From CAILDB01 sp049695975 (GTDB lineage Bacteria; Patescibacteriota; Minisyncoccia; Phycocordibacterales; GWA1-40-21), in assembly GCA_049695975.1 (NCBI GenBank), contig JBAVTE010000012.1, positions 73,600 to 137,599 on the forward strand: DNA of 64,000 nucleotides, written 5' to 3'. This document shows, piece by piece, positions 18,977 to 26,774 of this stretch. The notes below the pieces were generated by a model, which saw only the letters and a program-made list of their open reading frames with translations, was not told the DNA's origin and ran no database searches. The translations under genes were made by a program, and so were the position numbers. Each line of letters starts with the position of its first letter. Position 1 is the first letter of the stretch.

Positions 18977-19960
18977 TTAGCTACTTTTATTCGATATGTA
19001 TAAATTGATATTACTGATTGATCTACTAAAATCTTGTATAACTTTATCGTATTTTTTTGCGGTAGTTAGGGATATTATAGGATTCGTATCTACTGCTTTT
19101 AGATCTTTTGCAAGTAATGACAAACTATATATAGAATTTGCAAGGAGCAAATGACTATCTGCTATTTCTGCTGGAGTTTCTGTATTGATTATTTCTTCCG
19201 ATGTTTTTTGATATAAGGTAATAATTTTGTCTATGCCTGAGAGAATTGCCGGGTCTTCTTTTGTCAAAAAAGTATTAGCAATTGAAATTTCCTTAAATAC
19301 ATTATTTTTTATTTCATTGCTATTTATAATTTTATTGATTTTTATTGAATAGTTTGAGATATCTTTTGCTGTCGGATTGTCAATTATTTTTAAATCCGTA
19401 CTTGTATATTTTTGCTCAAGTGGCTTGTCTGGAATATTTGCAACAGAATTTGCTACGAGTTCATTTATTTGGTCAGTTGTTAGTTTTGAGCCATCAGCTG
19501 GCTGTACGGCAATATAATCTGAAAAAAGTGATCTTGAAAATCTTTGAGTTTCGTTTAAACTATTCCATTCTTCCTCATCTTTTGTATTGTTGGCTACGAT
19601 GGTCGGGTCAATTTTATCATTTGGTTCTTTGTTTTTTCCTGCAGTATTTGGAACGAGCGGATTTCTGCCTTGAGTGATTTCATCCCCATCGAGCGTTCCA
19701 TCACCATCTGTATCAGGATTCCTCGGATCAGTTTTCCAGAGTGTTTCTTCCCAATCTACTAAATTGTCCTTGTCCGTATCAATTGTTTTGATATCTTTTA
19801 TATTTTGAATAACAATTTGATTATTATTTAAAAATATAGATGTTTCTTTTTCATTAGTTCCTATAAATTTTATAACAAAAATAATAATGACGAGTGCAAT
19901 CGCTGTAGACAAAGAAATAACAAATTTTCTAGAAGGGAGATATGTTTTATCAACTCTCAT
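18977..19960 (-). CDS. Membrane-anchored protein with thrombospondin-type-3 Ca-binding repeats
   Basis: 327 residues. A signal anchor (FVISLSTAIALVIIIFVIKF) is followed at about 55-95 by Asp-rich repeats (DTDKDNLVDWEE, DPRNPDTDGDGTLDGDE) of the TSP3 calcium-binding type. A mostly helical domain completes it. It is probably the first gene of the operon, divergent from the PKD surface protein. It likely faces outward; function unknown. Confidence 0.65.
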   Translation of the reverse strand: MRVDKTYLPSRKFVISLSTAIALVIIIFVIKFIGTNEKETSIFLNNNQIVIQNIKDIKTIDTDKDNLVDWEETLWKTDPRNPDTDGDGTLDGDEITQGRNPLVPNTAGKNKEPNDKIDPTIVANNTKDEEEWNSLNETQRFSRSLFSDYIAVQPADGSKLTTDQINELVANSVANIPDKPLEQKYTSTDLKIIDNPTAKDISNYSIKINKIINSNEIKNNVFKEISIANTFLTKEDPAILSGIDKIITLYQKTSEEIINTETPAEIADSHLLLANSIYSLSLLAKDLKAVDTNPIISLTTAKKYDKVIQDFSRSISNINLYISNKSS

Positions 19961-19989
19961 CTTTTAATTATATCAATAACACTACTATC

Positions 19990-20020
19990 TTGCAATTTTT
20001 TCTATGATATCTGATATAAT
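19990..20020 (+). promoter_or_regulatory. Promoter of the PKD surface protein gene
   Basis: TTGCAA (19990-19995), a 19-bp spacer and TATAAT (20015-20020), giving a ~40-nt AT-rich leader before the gene. No Shine-Dalgarno sequence is visible. Confidence 0.4.
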
Positions 20021-20065
20021 ATAGAAATAGTAATAAATTTATTAATTTTTTTAATGTTTGATCAT

Positions 20066-22036
20066 ATGAAAAAATATTTTTTGGCCCTCGCTATCATCTT
20101 TTCTTTAATCTATAGTGTACCTTTTTTTGCAAAAGCTGTTGAAAAAGAGCTGAGTAATTTGGAGGTTGCAAACTATATTAAAGCTTTGATTGCTGTAGGT
20201 GCAATAACAGAAGATAAAGTTGGTGCAGCAAATATAATCCTTAAACAATTAACTGATACCACAGGAGGTAGTGGTGGTGCTACATCTATTACCCTTCTCT
20301 CTCCGAATAGCGGGGGAAAATTAATGAGAGGGCAGGTTCAAAAAATAAAATGGCAGGATAATCGCAGATTTATAACTACCAATTACTATGATATTTATTT
20401 GGACGAGCTTTGTCTTTATGAAAGTGGCTCTTGTGAGTCAAAAATGATAGCTTCAAAAGTGACGGCAGGTTTATATGATTGGGCTGTGGATGAATATGAT
20501 GGTCTATATAAAATAAAAATTTGCGACCACTCTTCTGATACTAATAAACAGTGTAGTCCAAGTAGCAATTTCTTCTATATTTCTTCCCCTACACCATCTT
20601 CTCATTCTGCGAGTGCATTTGTCTCTTGTGTTGCCAATCCTTCAAGAGTTCCTATTGGAGGTTCCGTTAGCTGGTCTGCTGTAATTGACGGAGGTGCGGG
20701 TGGATATAGCTATACATGGTCAGACAATGAAGGATCATCAAATATTGTATCTGGTACTGCAGGACAAACGGTTACGAAAGTTTACAATACGGCCGGTATA
20801 AAGACTGCTACTTTGACGGTCAATGATTCTGCGGGCAATAATGCCTCTGTTAAATGTAATACCAGTGTTTACGATCCGATACAATCTCAGGAAAATTTTG
20901 CTCCTCTTCAGGTTTCGTGTTTTTCTGATGTGACCACTGTCTACCTTGGTCCAAAACATCTCCCGCTTGCAAAAGGCGGAAATATATTTTTTACAGCCAA
21001 GACTTCTGGGGGAAATGGAGGGTATAATTATTATTGGTCTGATACAGATGGGGATGAAGGATCTGCTGGTTTTAATTTATTAAAGGTATACACAACTCCA
21101 GGAAAGAAAACCATGGTAGTAAAAGTCACTTCTGGCACAGAAACAGTGACAAAAAGTTGTAATTTTAATGTTGTAGATATACCACCTCCACCACTTATTG
21201 TTTCCTGTTCTGGAACTATTTCACCATCTTCTAATAAAACAGTCATATGGGGAGCGAACGCCTCGGGAGGGAGCAAAACATCAGAAGGTAGAGATAATTA
21301 TGGCTATCTTTGGTGGTTACCAAATGCAGAAAATGCTGAGATAACGACAGATAAGTTTATTTCTAAAACTTATACAACTACCGGCAATGTAAATGCAACA
21401 TTAAAAGTTTATTCAGGTGATCAGGTTGGCAACGCTAGCTGTTCTGTAGATATGGATTCGGTGTCGACACCATTGTCAGCCACTTGCTCAGCAAGTCCTA
21501 GCACCATAAACCTAGGGCAGTCCATTACTTGGACAGCGCATCCTGTGGGAGGTGCTGGAGAATATTCATATTCTTGGGGAGATAGTGAAGGGTCCATTGG
21601 ATTAGCTGGACAGTCTGTTTCTAGAACCTACAATTCAGTTGGAGAAAAAGGAGCAGTAGTTCTAATGGCATCAACAAAGGGACCTGTAGGAGGAAATTTA
21701 GCAATAGCGACTTGTTCTGCTCTTGTAAAGGATGTAGATATTCCAGATCCAAATGCTACTTCTCCATTATCCGCAACTTGTTCGCTTGTTGAAAATGAAG
21801 TAAGAAAGACATCGGATATTAGGAATAGTCCAAGATATTTAAATTTGGTGGCATACCCTAAAGGTGGTACGGGAAATTATACTTATAAGTGGATAGAGGA
21901 AGGACATGGTGAGATAGGAAACACTAGTAAATCTGTTCCAATTGAAAAACCTGCTTCTGGCGTTAGAGATTTCATTTTAGAGGTTAACGACGGAACTCAG
22001 TCGACTGAAGCTACCTGTTCTACTCCAGTCGAATAA
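20066..22036 (+). CDS. Secreted surface protein with PKD-like repeats
   Basis: About 656 residues from the ATG at 20066; an in-frame ATG at 20054 is the alternative. A signal peptide (MKKYFLALAIIFSLIYSVPF) is followed by a short module (LEVANYIKALIAVGAITEDK) shared with the next gene. After a Ser/Gly linker come about five PKD-like repeats of ~90 residues, each opening with a Cys (VSCVANPS, VSCFSDVT, VSCSGT, ATCSASPS, ATCSLV) and containing YSYTWSD-like cores. The paired Cys suggest one disulfide per repeat. It is probably a cell-surface adhesin or stalk; no enzyme motif. Confidence 0.75.
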   Translation: MKKYFLALAIIFSLIYSVPFFAKAVEKELSNLEVANYIKALIAVGAITEDKVGAANIILKQLTDTTGGSGGATSITLLSPNSGGKLMRGQVQKIKWQDNRRFITTNYYDIYLDELCLYESGSCESKMIASKVTAGLYDWAVDEYDGLYKIKICDHSSDTNKQCSPSSNFFYISSPTPSSHSASAFVSCVANPSRVPIGGSVSWSAVIDGGAGGYSYTWSDNEGSSNIVSGTAGQTVTKVYNTAGIKTATLTVNDSAGNNASVKCNTSVYDPIQSQENFAPLQVSCFSDVTTVYLGPKHLPLAKGGNIFFTAKTSGGNGGYNYYWSDTDGDEGSAGFNLLKVYTTPGKKTMVVKVTSGTETVTKSCNFNVVDIPPPPLIVSCSGTISPSSNKTVIWGANASGGSKTSEGRDNYGYLWWLPNAENAEITTDKFISKTYTTTGNVNATLKVYSGDQVGNASCSVDMDSVSTPLSATCSASPSTINLGQSITWTAHPVGGAGEYSYSWGDSEGSIGLAGQSVSRTYNSVGEKGAVVLMASTKGPVGGNLAIATCSALVKDVDIPDPNATSPLSATCSLVENEVRKTSDIRNSPRYLNLVAYPKGGTGNYTYKWIEEGHGEIGNTSKSVPIEKPASGVRDFILEVNDGTQSTEATCSTPVE

Positions 22037-22170
22037 AAGGTATTTACCACAGAGTAGGTCTAGCCTCGTGGGGTATTAAACCCTTTGTTTTGCCCTCGCT
22101 CGGATAAAATGTAAAATTGAATTTTCCTTTTGCTATTTGTTTTGTGGAAACAAATAAAATTAAATTATGA

Positions 22171-22176
22171 TATAAT
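22171..22176 (+). promoter_or_regulatory. -10 box for the peptidoglycan-binding surface protein
   Basis: TATAAT in an almost pure A/T stretch 33 nt before the ATG at 22210. Just upstream (around 22137-22156) is a small TTTGTTTTGTGGAAACAAA hairpin. Confidence 0.4.
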
Positions 22177-22209
22177 AATTTTAATTTATTATTAATTTAA
22201 TTTAATTTT

Positions 22210-25200
22210 ATGTCAGTTTTAAGAAAGACAATATTTTCTATTTTAGTTTGTGTGATGTTTCTAGGCGCGTTTTCTTTATTTGTAAAAGCTGAGTCAGACC
22301 AAGAGTTAATAAATTTTTTAGAAACTCTTATTACTATTGGAGTTATCCCTTCTGAAAAAGCAGATCTTGCAAGGACTATTCTTGCAAATGCTCTTTCAAA
22401 TACAAGAATAAATAGAGACTTGAAAAAAGGTTCAACAGGTGAAGATGTCAAACTTTTACAAAAAGTTTTAAACACCAATTCTGCTACTGTAGTGGCTTTG
22501 TCTGGTCCAGGTTCCGCTGGAAATGAGACTACTACATTTGGTCCGGCGACAGAAGCTGCTGTCATCAAATTTCAAAATTTCTACCATTTTTCACCTACGG
22601 GAATTGTAGATGCTGTGACTAGAGCCAAACTGAACGCTCTTTTGAGTGTCATTACCAATACAAATGTGCCAGAGGCAGACAGACCAAGTGTAGATTTGAA
22701 AGTAAATGGTGAAGACGACAAAGTGCAGATTGGTTATGGTGGTACCGCCACGCTTATGTGGACATCTAAAAATGTCACTTCTTGTGTGTCTGGTGCAAAC
22801 AAAGCCAAACCTACTTTTGGTACCGAATCAATAATGGGGGTAGTTTCTCCTAGTCAGTTTGTGATGACTTGCGTGGGTCCCAAAGGTGTAGTTTCAGACA
22901 GCGTCACTATGACTATTCTAAACAATAATCAAACAATAAATTCTATAGATTTCGTTGTGTTGGGTACAAAAAGTTCAAACACTTCAGACAGTCCGAGTAC
23001 CCCAAACAATCCAAACAATCCAAACAATCCAAATAAACCAAACGATCCAAGCAAGCCAAATAATCCAAGCGATCCAAGCAAGCCGGGCGATCCGGGCGAT
23101 CCAGCTGGTCCGGGTTATTCCATAGGAAGCTTATATGTATATGTAAATGGTGTGAAAAATTATTCAACGACGACTTCTTCTAGTATTACACATCACATAG
23201 TCAGTTGGACTTCTACTGGATATACTAGTTGTAAGGGTAATACTGATCCTGTAATTAACAACCGTGCCGATGTGTTTGTATCAAATCCTATAACAGGTAG
23301 TACCACACTTGATATAGATCCAAATATAACTGGTAAATTAACCATTGTTATGGCCTGTGCCACAGGAACAGAGGCTGTTAATACTTTAAATAAGACTCCA
23401 TTGAGTAGTTTAAAAACGTCTGCAAATCTTATTTTAGCTTCTTCTACTTTAACTATTTTGCCACCTCCCACTGCCTCAAAAACTTTATCTATTCTTGTTA
23501 ATGGTGTAAAAGATTATTCAACGACAACTTCTTCTACTGTTGACACTTCGCATGTAGTTAGCTGGGCGTCTACTGGGTTTACCGATTGTAAAGTTACTTC
23601 AGATCCTATAATAAACGATCCCGCTGAAATATCAGCTCCTTCGACAAGTAGTACCACGCTTACTATAAAACCAAATGTAACTGGAAAATTGAACCTTATT
23701 ATTGCCTGTGCCACAGGTACTACAGCGGTAAATATTTTAAATCAAAATCCAGCGATTAGTATAAAGTCATCTGCCAATCTTATGATAGCCAATGCTTCAT
23801 TAACTCTTACTACCCCACCTATCAAAGGACCCACAGATGTATCAAAAATAATCGGATACGGTCCAGTAAATAACTGGGAGAAAATTAGCGCTACAAGCCT
23901 CGCTAGTCAGCTTGCTATGGCAGGTCTTACTACTACACAAGTGGAATTGAATATTGACCCTTATGATAGCAAAAGAACAGCCACTATTTTATTGCCGAAA
24001 TTGAAAGCATTTATTACTGCGATGAGAGCCCAGAAAATTACAACTTTTGTAAATTTGGTAAATGGAAAATTGCACGACGAAACAGGAAATGACTACATAT
24101 GCAGGTCATTATTTACTGATCAATTATTCACAGATACTGTGAACTACATTACCCAAAATATTGGTACTGACTTGGTTATTCTTCAGCCCGTAAGCGAATG
24201 GGTTAGTGAATGTCATGACAAGAGAGATAGATTTATAAATATATTTAAAGGTTTATGGAAAGGACTGAAGTCGTATTATGTTGGATCGCATTCAGCACCA
24301 CCAAGTTCTGATTGGTTCAAAGAATATCATCCAAGTAGCTTTACTGATTATGGTAATAGCGGAGAATTGGTAAGTACTGATAGTGGTGCAGTTTTGAATG
24401 CTATTGGCCAAGGAGGAGATGGTCTTGCATTTGCCGACACAAAAAAACTCCAAGCGTATGCGTGTCATGTATTACTCGGAGGCACCAGAGGATTCATTTA
24501 TTATGGTTATGGACACACGGCGATTGACAGTGGTGCTATTACAGCCCTAGGACAACTTTTAAGAGAAAAACCTACTAGCTGTGCAGCTTATGATGCAGCT
24601 TTGCTTGAATGTCAGGGTCAAGAAATATCAGTTGATTTTGCTGGAATTGTGGAAGCTATGGGGCAGTGTAATGGACGATGGCAACTTGTTATTAAACCTT
24701 ATACTAATAGTAGTGGTGTGACAGAGCCTGTAGTGACAGATGTTCCCACACGTATAAATCCAAATGGTTGTCAGGAACCTGGAGGCAACTCGGCTGGTAT
24801 GACTTGGGGAGCTGGAGATAAAACAAGAAAGCTGGTTGTATTTACAAAAGGAGGAAGTCCTCAAGCTGCTGTCGGGGACTGTGTTCTTGGGACATCAAAT
24901 GGAAATACTGATGCTATTTGTGATGAAACGGATCCTGCTTTGATATGTGATGGTATTTCGGATGGAAAAGTTAGAAGCGCAGTAGAAGGTTCAGATGTAT
25001 TTGTGGCAGGTGGTGTTATACAAGATATGGGGGCCAGTGCATGTAGTGGTGCTACTTCCCCTGCTGAGGATGGTTCAACTGCTGATGAAGGGGGTGGCGG
25101 AAGTGTTTTCGGTATGCAAACTGTTCAATGGACTAGTGCCGGGATTGCTGCTGGTTGTACGGCTGGCCCCGTAGGATGTTCCACCGGGCATGTTGTTGGA

Positions 25201-25239
25201 AGTGCTATCGGCTTAGGCAGTGATCTTGGTTGGTGGTAA
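22210..25239 (+). CDS. Surface protein: PG_binding_1, Ig-like repeats and putative glycosidase-like barrel
   Basis: 1009 residues. Order: a signal peptide (to ~26); the same N-terminal module as its neighbour (LINFLETLITIGVIPSEKAD); a peptidoglycan-binding domain (LKKGSTGEDVKLLQKVL... FGPATEAAVIKFQ, ~75-135); a Cys-containing beta domain; a Pro/Asn/Asp linker (~255-300); two ~115-residue repeats beginning LYVYVNGVKNYSTTTSS and LSILVNGVKDYSTTTSS. A C-terminal region (~545-800: KIIGYGPVNNWEKISATSL, VILQPVSEWVSECHD, GGTRGFIYYGYGH) looks like an alpha/beta barrel glycoside hydrolase, though I cannot fix catalytic residues. A Cys- and Gly-rich tail ends the protein. It is probably wall-bound. Confidence 0.7.
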   Translation: MSVLRKTIFSILVCVMFLGAFSLFVKAESDQELINFLETLITIGVIPSEKADLARTILANALSNTRINRDLKKGSTGEDVKLLQKVLNTNSATVVALSGPGSAGNETTTFGPATEAAVIKFQNFYHFSPTGIVDAVTRAKLNALLSVITNTNVPEADRPSVDLKVNGEDDKVQIGYGGTATLMWTSKNVTSCVSGANKAKPTFGTESIMGVVSPSQFVMTCVGPKGVVSDSVTMTILNNNQTINSIDFVVLGTKSSNTSDSPSTPNNPNNPNNPNKPNDPSKPNNPSDPSKPGDPGDPAGPGYSIGSLYVYVNGVKNYSTTTSSSITHHIVSWTSTGYTSCKGNTDPVINNRADVFVSNPITGSTTLDIDPNITGKLTIVMACATGTEAVNTLNKTPLSSLKTSANLILASSTLTILPPPTASKTLSILVNGVKDYSTTTSSTVDTSHVVSWASTGFTDCKVTSDPIINDPAEISAPSTSSTTLTIKPNVTGKLNLIIACATGTTAVNILNQNPAISIKSSANLMIANASLTLTTPPIKGPTDVSKIIGYGPVNNWEKISATSLASQLAMAGLTTTQVELNIDPYDSKRTATILLPKLKAFITAMRAQKITTFVNLVNGKLHDETGNDYICRSLFTDQLFTDTVNYITQNIGTDLVILQPVSEWVSECHDKRDRFINIFKGLWKGLKSYYVGSHSAPPSSDWFKEYHPSSFTDYGNSGELVSTDSGAVLNAIGQGGDGLAFADTKKLQAYACHVLLGGTRGFIYYGYGHTAIDSGAITALGQLLREKPTSCAAYDAALLECQGQEISVDFAGIVEAMGQCNGRWQLVIKPYTNSSGVTEPVVTDVPTRINPNGCQEPGGNSAGMTWGAGDKTRKLVVFTKGGSPQAAVGDCVLGTSNGNTDAICDETDPALICDGISDGKVRSAVEGSDVFVAGGVIQDMGASACSGATSPAEDGSTADEGGGGSVFGMQTVQWTSAGIAAGCTAGPVGCSTGHVVGSAIGLGSDLGWW
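22999..23112 (+). repeat. Tandem Asn/Lys/Asp-Pro codon repeats in a linker
   Basis: Degenerate 9-12-bp units (AATCCAAACAATCCAAAC drifting to AGCAAGCCGGGCGATCC) encode the PNNPNNP...PSKPGDPGDP linker of the surface protein. The repeat drifts from A-rich to G/C-rich along its length. It is a likely site of length variation by slippage. Confidence 0.8.
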
Positions 25240-25254
25240 AGGTACTTTAAAACC

Positions 25255-25279
25255 CATGTCAAGGACGGTCCTTGACATG
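25255..25279. repeat. REP palindrome, copy 1 (upstream of RAYT)
   Basis: A perfect 25-nt palindrome: CATGTCAAGGAC, a central G, then GTCCTTGACATG. It lies 26 bases before the transposase start. The core CAAGGACGGTCCTTG recurs at 25971 and 26482. Confidence 0.9.
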
Positions 25280-25305
25280 GTAGGACCAAATAGTATTATG
25301 AATAT

Positions 25306-25998
25306 ATGCAAAGAAATATAGTACTTTCAGTTGGTGAATATTATCATATATACAGTCGTGGAGTTGAAAAAAGAAAAATTTTTCTTAATGAAAGAGATTA
25401 TGAAAGATTTACAATTTTAATTTACTTATGCAACTCTGAAAAAGTGGTACACGTAAGCGATCATAAAGAAAAAAAATTAATAGAGTTTTTTGGTTTAGAG
25501 AAGGGTAAGAATCTTGTTGATATTGGTGCGTATTGTCTTATGCCCAATCATTTTCATTTATTGCTTAAAGAAAAAATTGAGGGGGGTATTACCCTTTTTA
25601 TGAAAAAGCTTCTTACTGGGTATTCAATGTATTTTAATAAAAAATATAATAGAACAGGGCCTCTTTTTGAGGGGAGATTTAAAGCAAAACATTTGAATTA
25701 TGATCAATATCTTAAATACCAGTTTACATATATTCATCTTAATCCTATAGGAATTATTGATAATGGTTGGAAAAACAAAGAAATCAGTAATGTTGAAAGA
25801 GGATTGAAATTTCTACAAGATTATAAATATTCAAGTTTTTTGGATTATTCTAGGGGAGAAAGGATAACTGGTAAAATATTAAATAAGGGTTCCTTTCCAG
25901 AATATTTTCAAAATAAAATTGAGTTTTCTGATATGGTAAAAGAATGGATGAACTTTGAAAAAGACGATGTCAAGGACGGTCCTTGCGAAGTTGTGTGA
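25306..25998 (+). CDS. REP-associated tyrosine transposase (RAYT, Y1 HUH family)
   Basis: 230 residues. Family motifs: VGEYYHIYSRGVEKRKIFL near the N terminus, the HUH metal motif as MPNHFHLLLKE (~80), the catalytic-Tyr helix region KLLTGYSMYFNKKYNRTGPLFEGRFKAK (~105-130) and YIHLNPI (~150). These are single-strand transposases related to IS200 that act on REP palindromes. Matching palindromes lie on both sides. Its 3' end overlaps rsmA tail-to-tail by 29 bp and includes REP copy 2. A TATTAT box lies six bases before the ATG. Confidence 0.9.
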   Translation: MQRNIVLSVGEYYHIYSRGVEKRKIFLNERDYERFTILIYLCNSEKVVHVSDHKEKKLIEFFGLEKGKNLVDIGAYCLMPNHFHLLLKEKIEGGITLFMKKLLTGYSMYFNKKYNRTGPLFEGRFKAKHLNYDQYLKYQFTYIHLNPIGIIDNGWKNKEISNVERGLKFLQDYKYSSFLDYSRGERITGKILNKGSFPEYFQNKIEFSDMVKEWMNFEKDDVKDGPCEVV

Positions 25999-26773
25999 CT
26001 AGCCCCATCCATTTTTCTAGAGATAGGTCTTCAGCCCTAATTTTTTCTGATATTTTGCAATCAATAAAAATCTGTTGCAGATTTTTATTTGGGAATTCTT
26101 TTTTTAGATTTCCCAAAAGCATTTTTCTTTTGCTGGAGAAACCTAGTTTTATGATTTCAAAAAATTGTTCTTCCTCGATACTATTTTCAGTAAATAATTT
26201 TTTTGAAATATTTGAAATTTGTAAAACGGCAGAATCAACATTTGGTGAAGGTTGAAAACTTCCCCTACTCACTTTCATTATTATTTCTGGACTCCCATAG
26301 ACCTTTACGCTGATAGAAAGTATGCTTTCCTTTCCATCATTTGCTACTATTCTATCAGCAATTTCTTTTTGGACCATCACAATAATTTCTGAAGGCTGGT
26401 AATCCGTTTCCAAAAACTTTCTTAAAAATTGTCCTGTTATGTAGTATGGTATGTTTGCGATGATTTTGTATTTACCAATGTCAAGGACGGTCCTTGGGGT
26501 AGATAAAATATCCCCTTCTATTAGTTCAAATTTTTTATTTTTTATTTCTTTTGAAAACTTTTCTTTTAAAATCTCTATTAAACGGTGGTCTTTTTCCACA
26601 GCAATTACCTTGCATCCTTTTTCCAGGAGTTTTTCTGTGAGGGCACCTTCCCCAGGTCCGACTTCTAGGACAATATCACTTGCAGAGATATCTCCTGTAT
26701 CAGCAATTTTTTGCAAAACTCCATCGTTTTTCAAAAAATTTTGTCCCAATGATTTTTTTGCTTGTATAGTCAT
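25970..26773 (-). CDS. rsmA: 16S rRNA dimethyladenosine transferase
   Basis: 267 residues. KKSLGQNFLKNDGVLQKIAD at the N terminus, VLEVGPGEGALTEKLL (SAM motif I), and NIPYYITGQFLRKFLE (catalytic NxPY-type motif) identify KsgA/RsmA, which dimethylates the adjacent adenines of helix 45. The segment PRTVLDIG before motif IV is encoded by a REP palindrome inserted in frame. The C terminus also uses REP sequence (TQLRKDRP). It starts one base after the UvrD stop on the same strand. Confidence 0.96.
   Translation of the reverse strand: MTIQAKKSLGQNFLKNDGVLQKIADTGDISASDIVLEVGPGEGALTEKLLEKGCKVIAVEKDHRLIEILKEKFSKEIKNKKFELIEGDILSTPRTVLDIGKYKIIANIPYYITGQFLRKFLETDYQPSEIIVMVQKEIADRIVANDGKESILSISVKVYGSPEIIMKVSRGSFQPSPNVDSAVLQISNISKKLFTENSIEEEQFFEIIKLGFSSKRKMLLGNLKKEFPNKNLQQIFIDCKISEKIRAEDLSLEKWMGLVTQLRKDRP
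25971..25985. repeat. REP palindrome, copy 2 (3' end of RAYT / rsmA overlap)
   Basis: CAAGGACGGTCCTTG, preceded by GATGT as in copy 1, then diverging. It encodes the last residues of both RAYT (plus) and RsmA (minus). Confidence 0.88.
26482..26496. repeat. REP palindrome, copy 3 (inside rsmA)
   Basis: CAAGGACGGTCCTTG, preceded by AATGT, lies inside the rsmA reading frame and is translated as PRTVLD. The insertion keeps the frame and falls in a poorly conserved loop before the NIPYY motif. Confidence 0.9.
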
Positions 26774-26774
26774 A

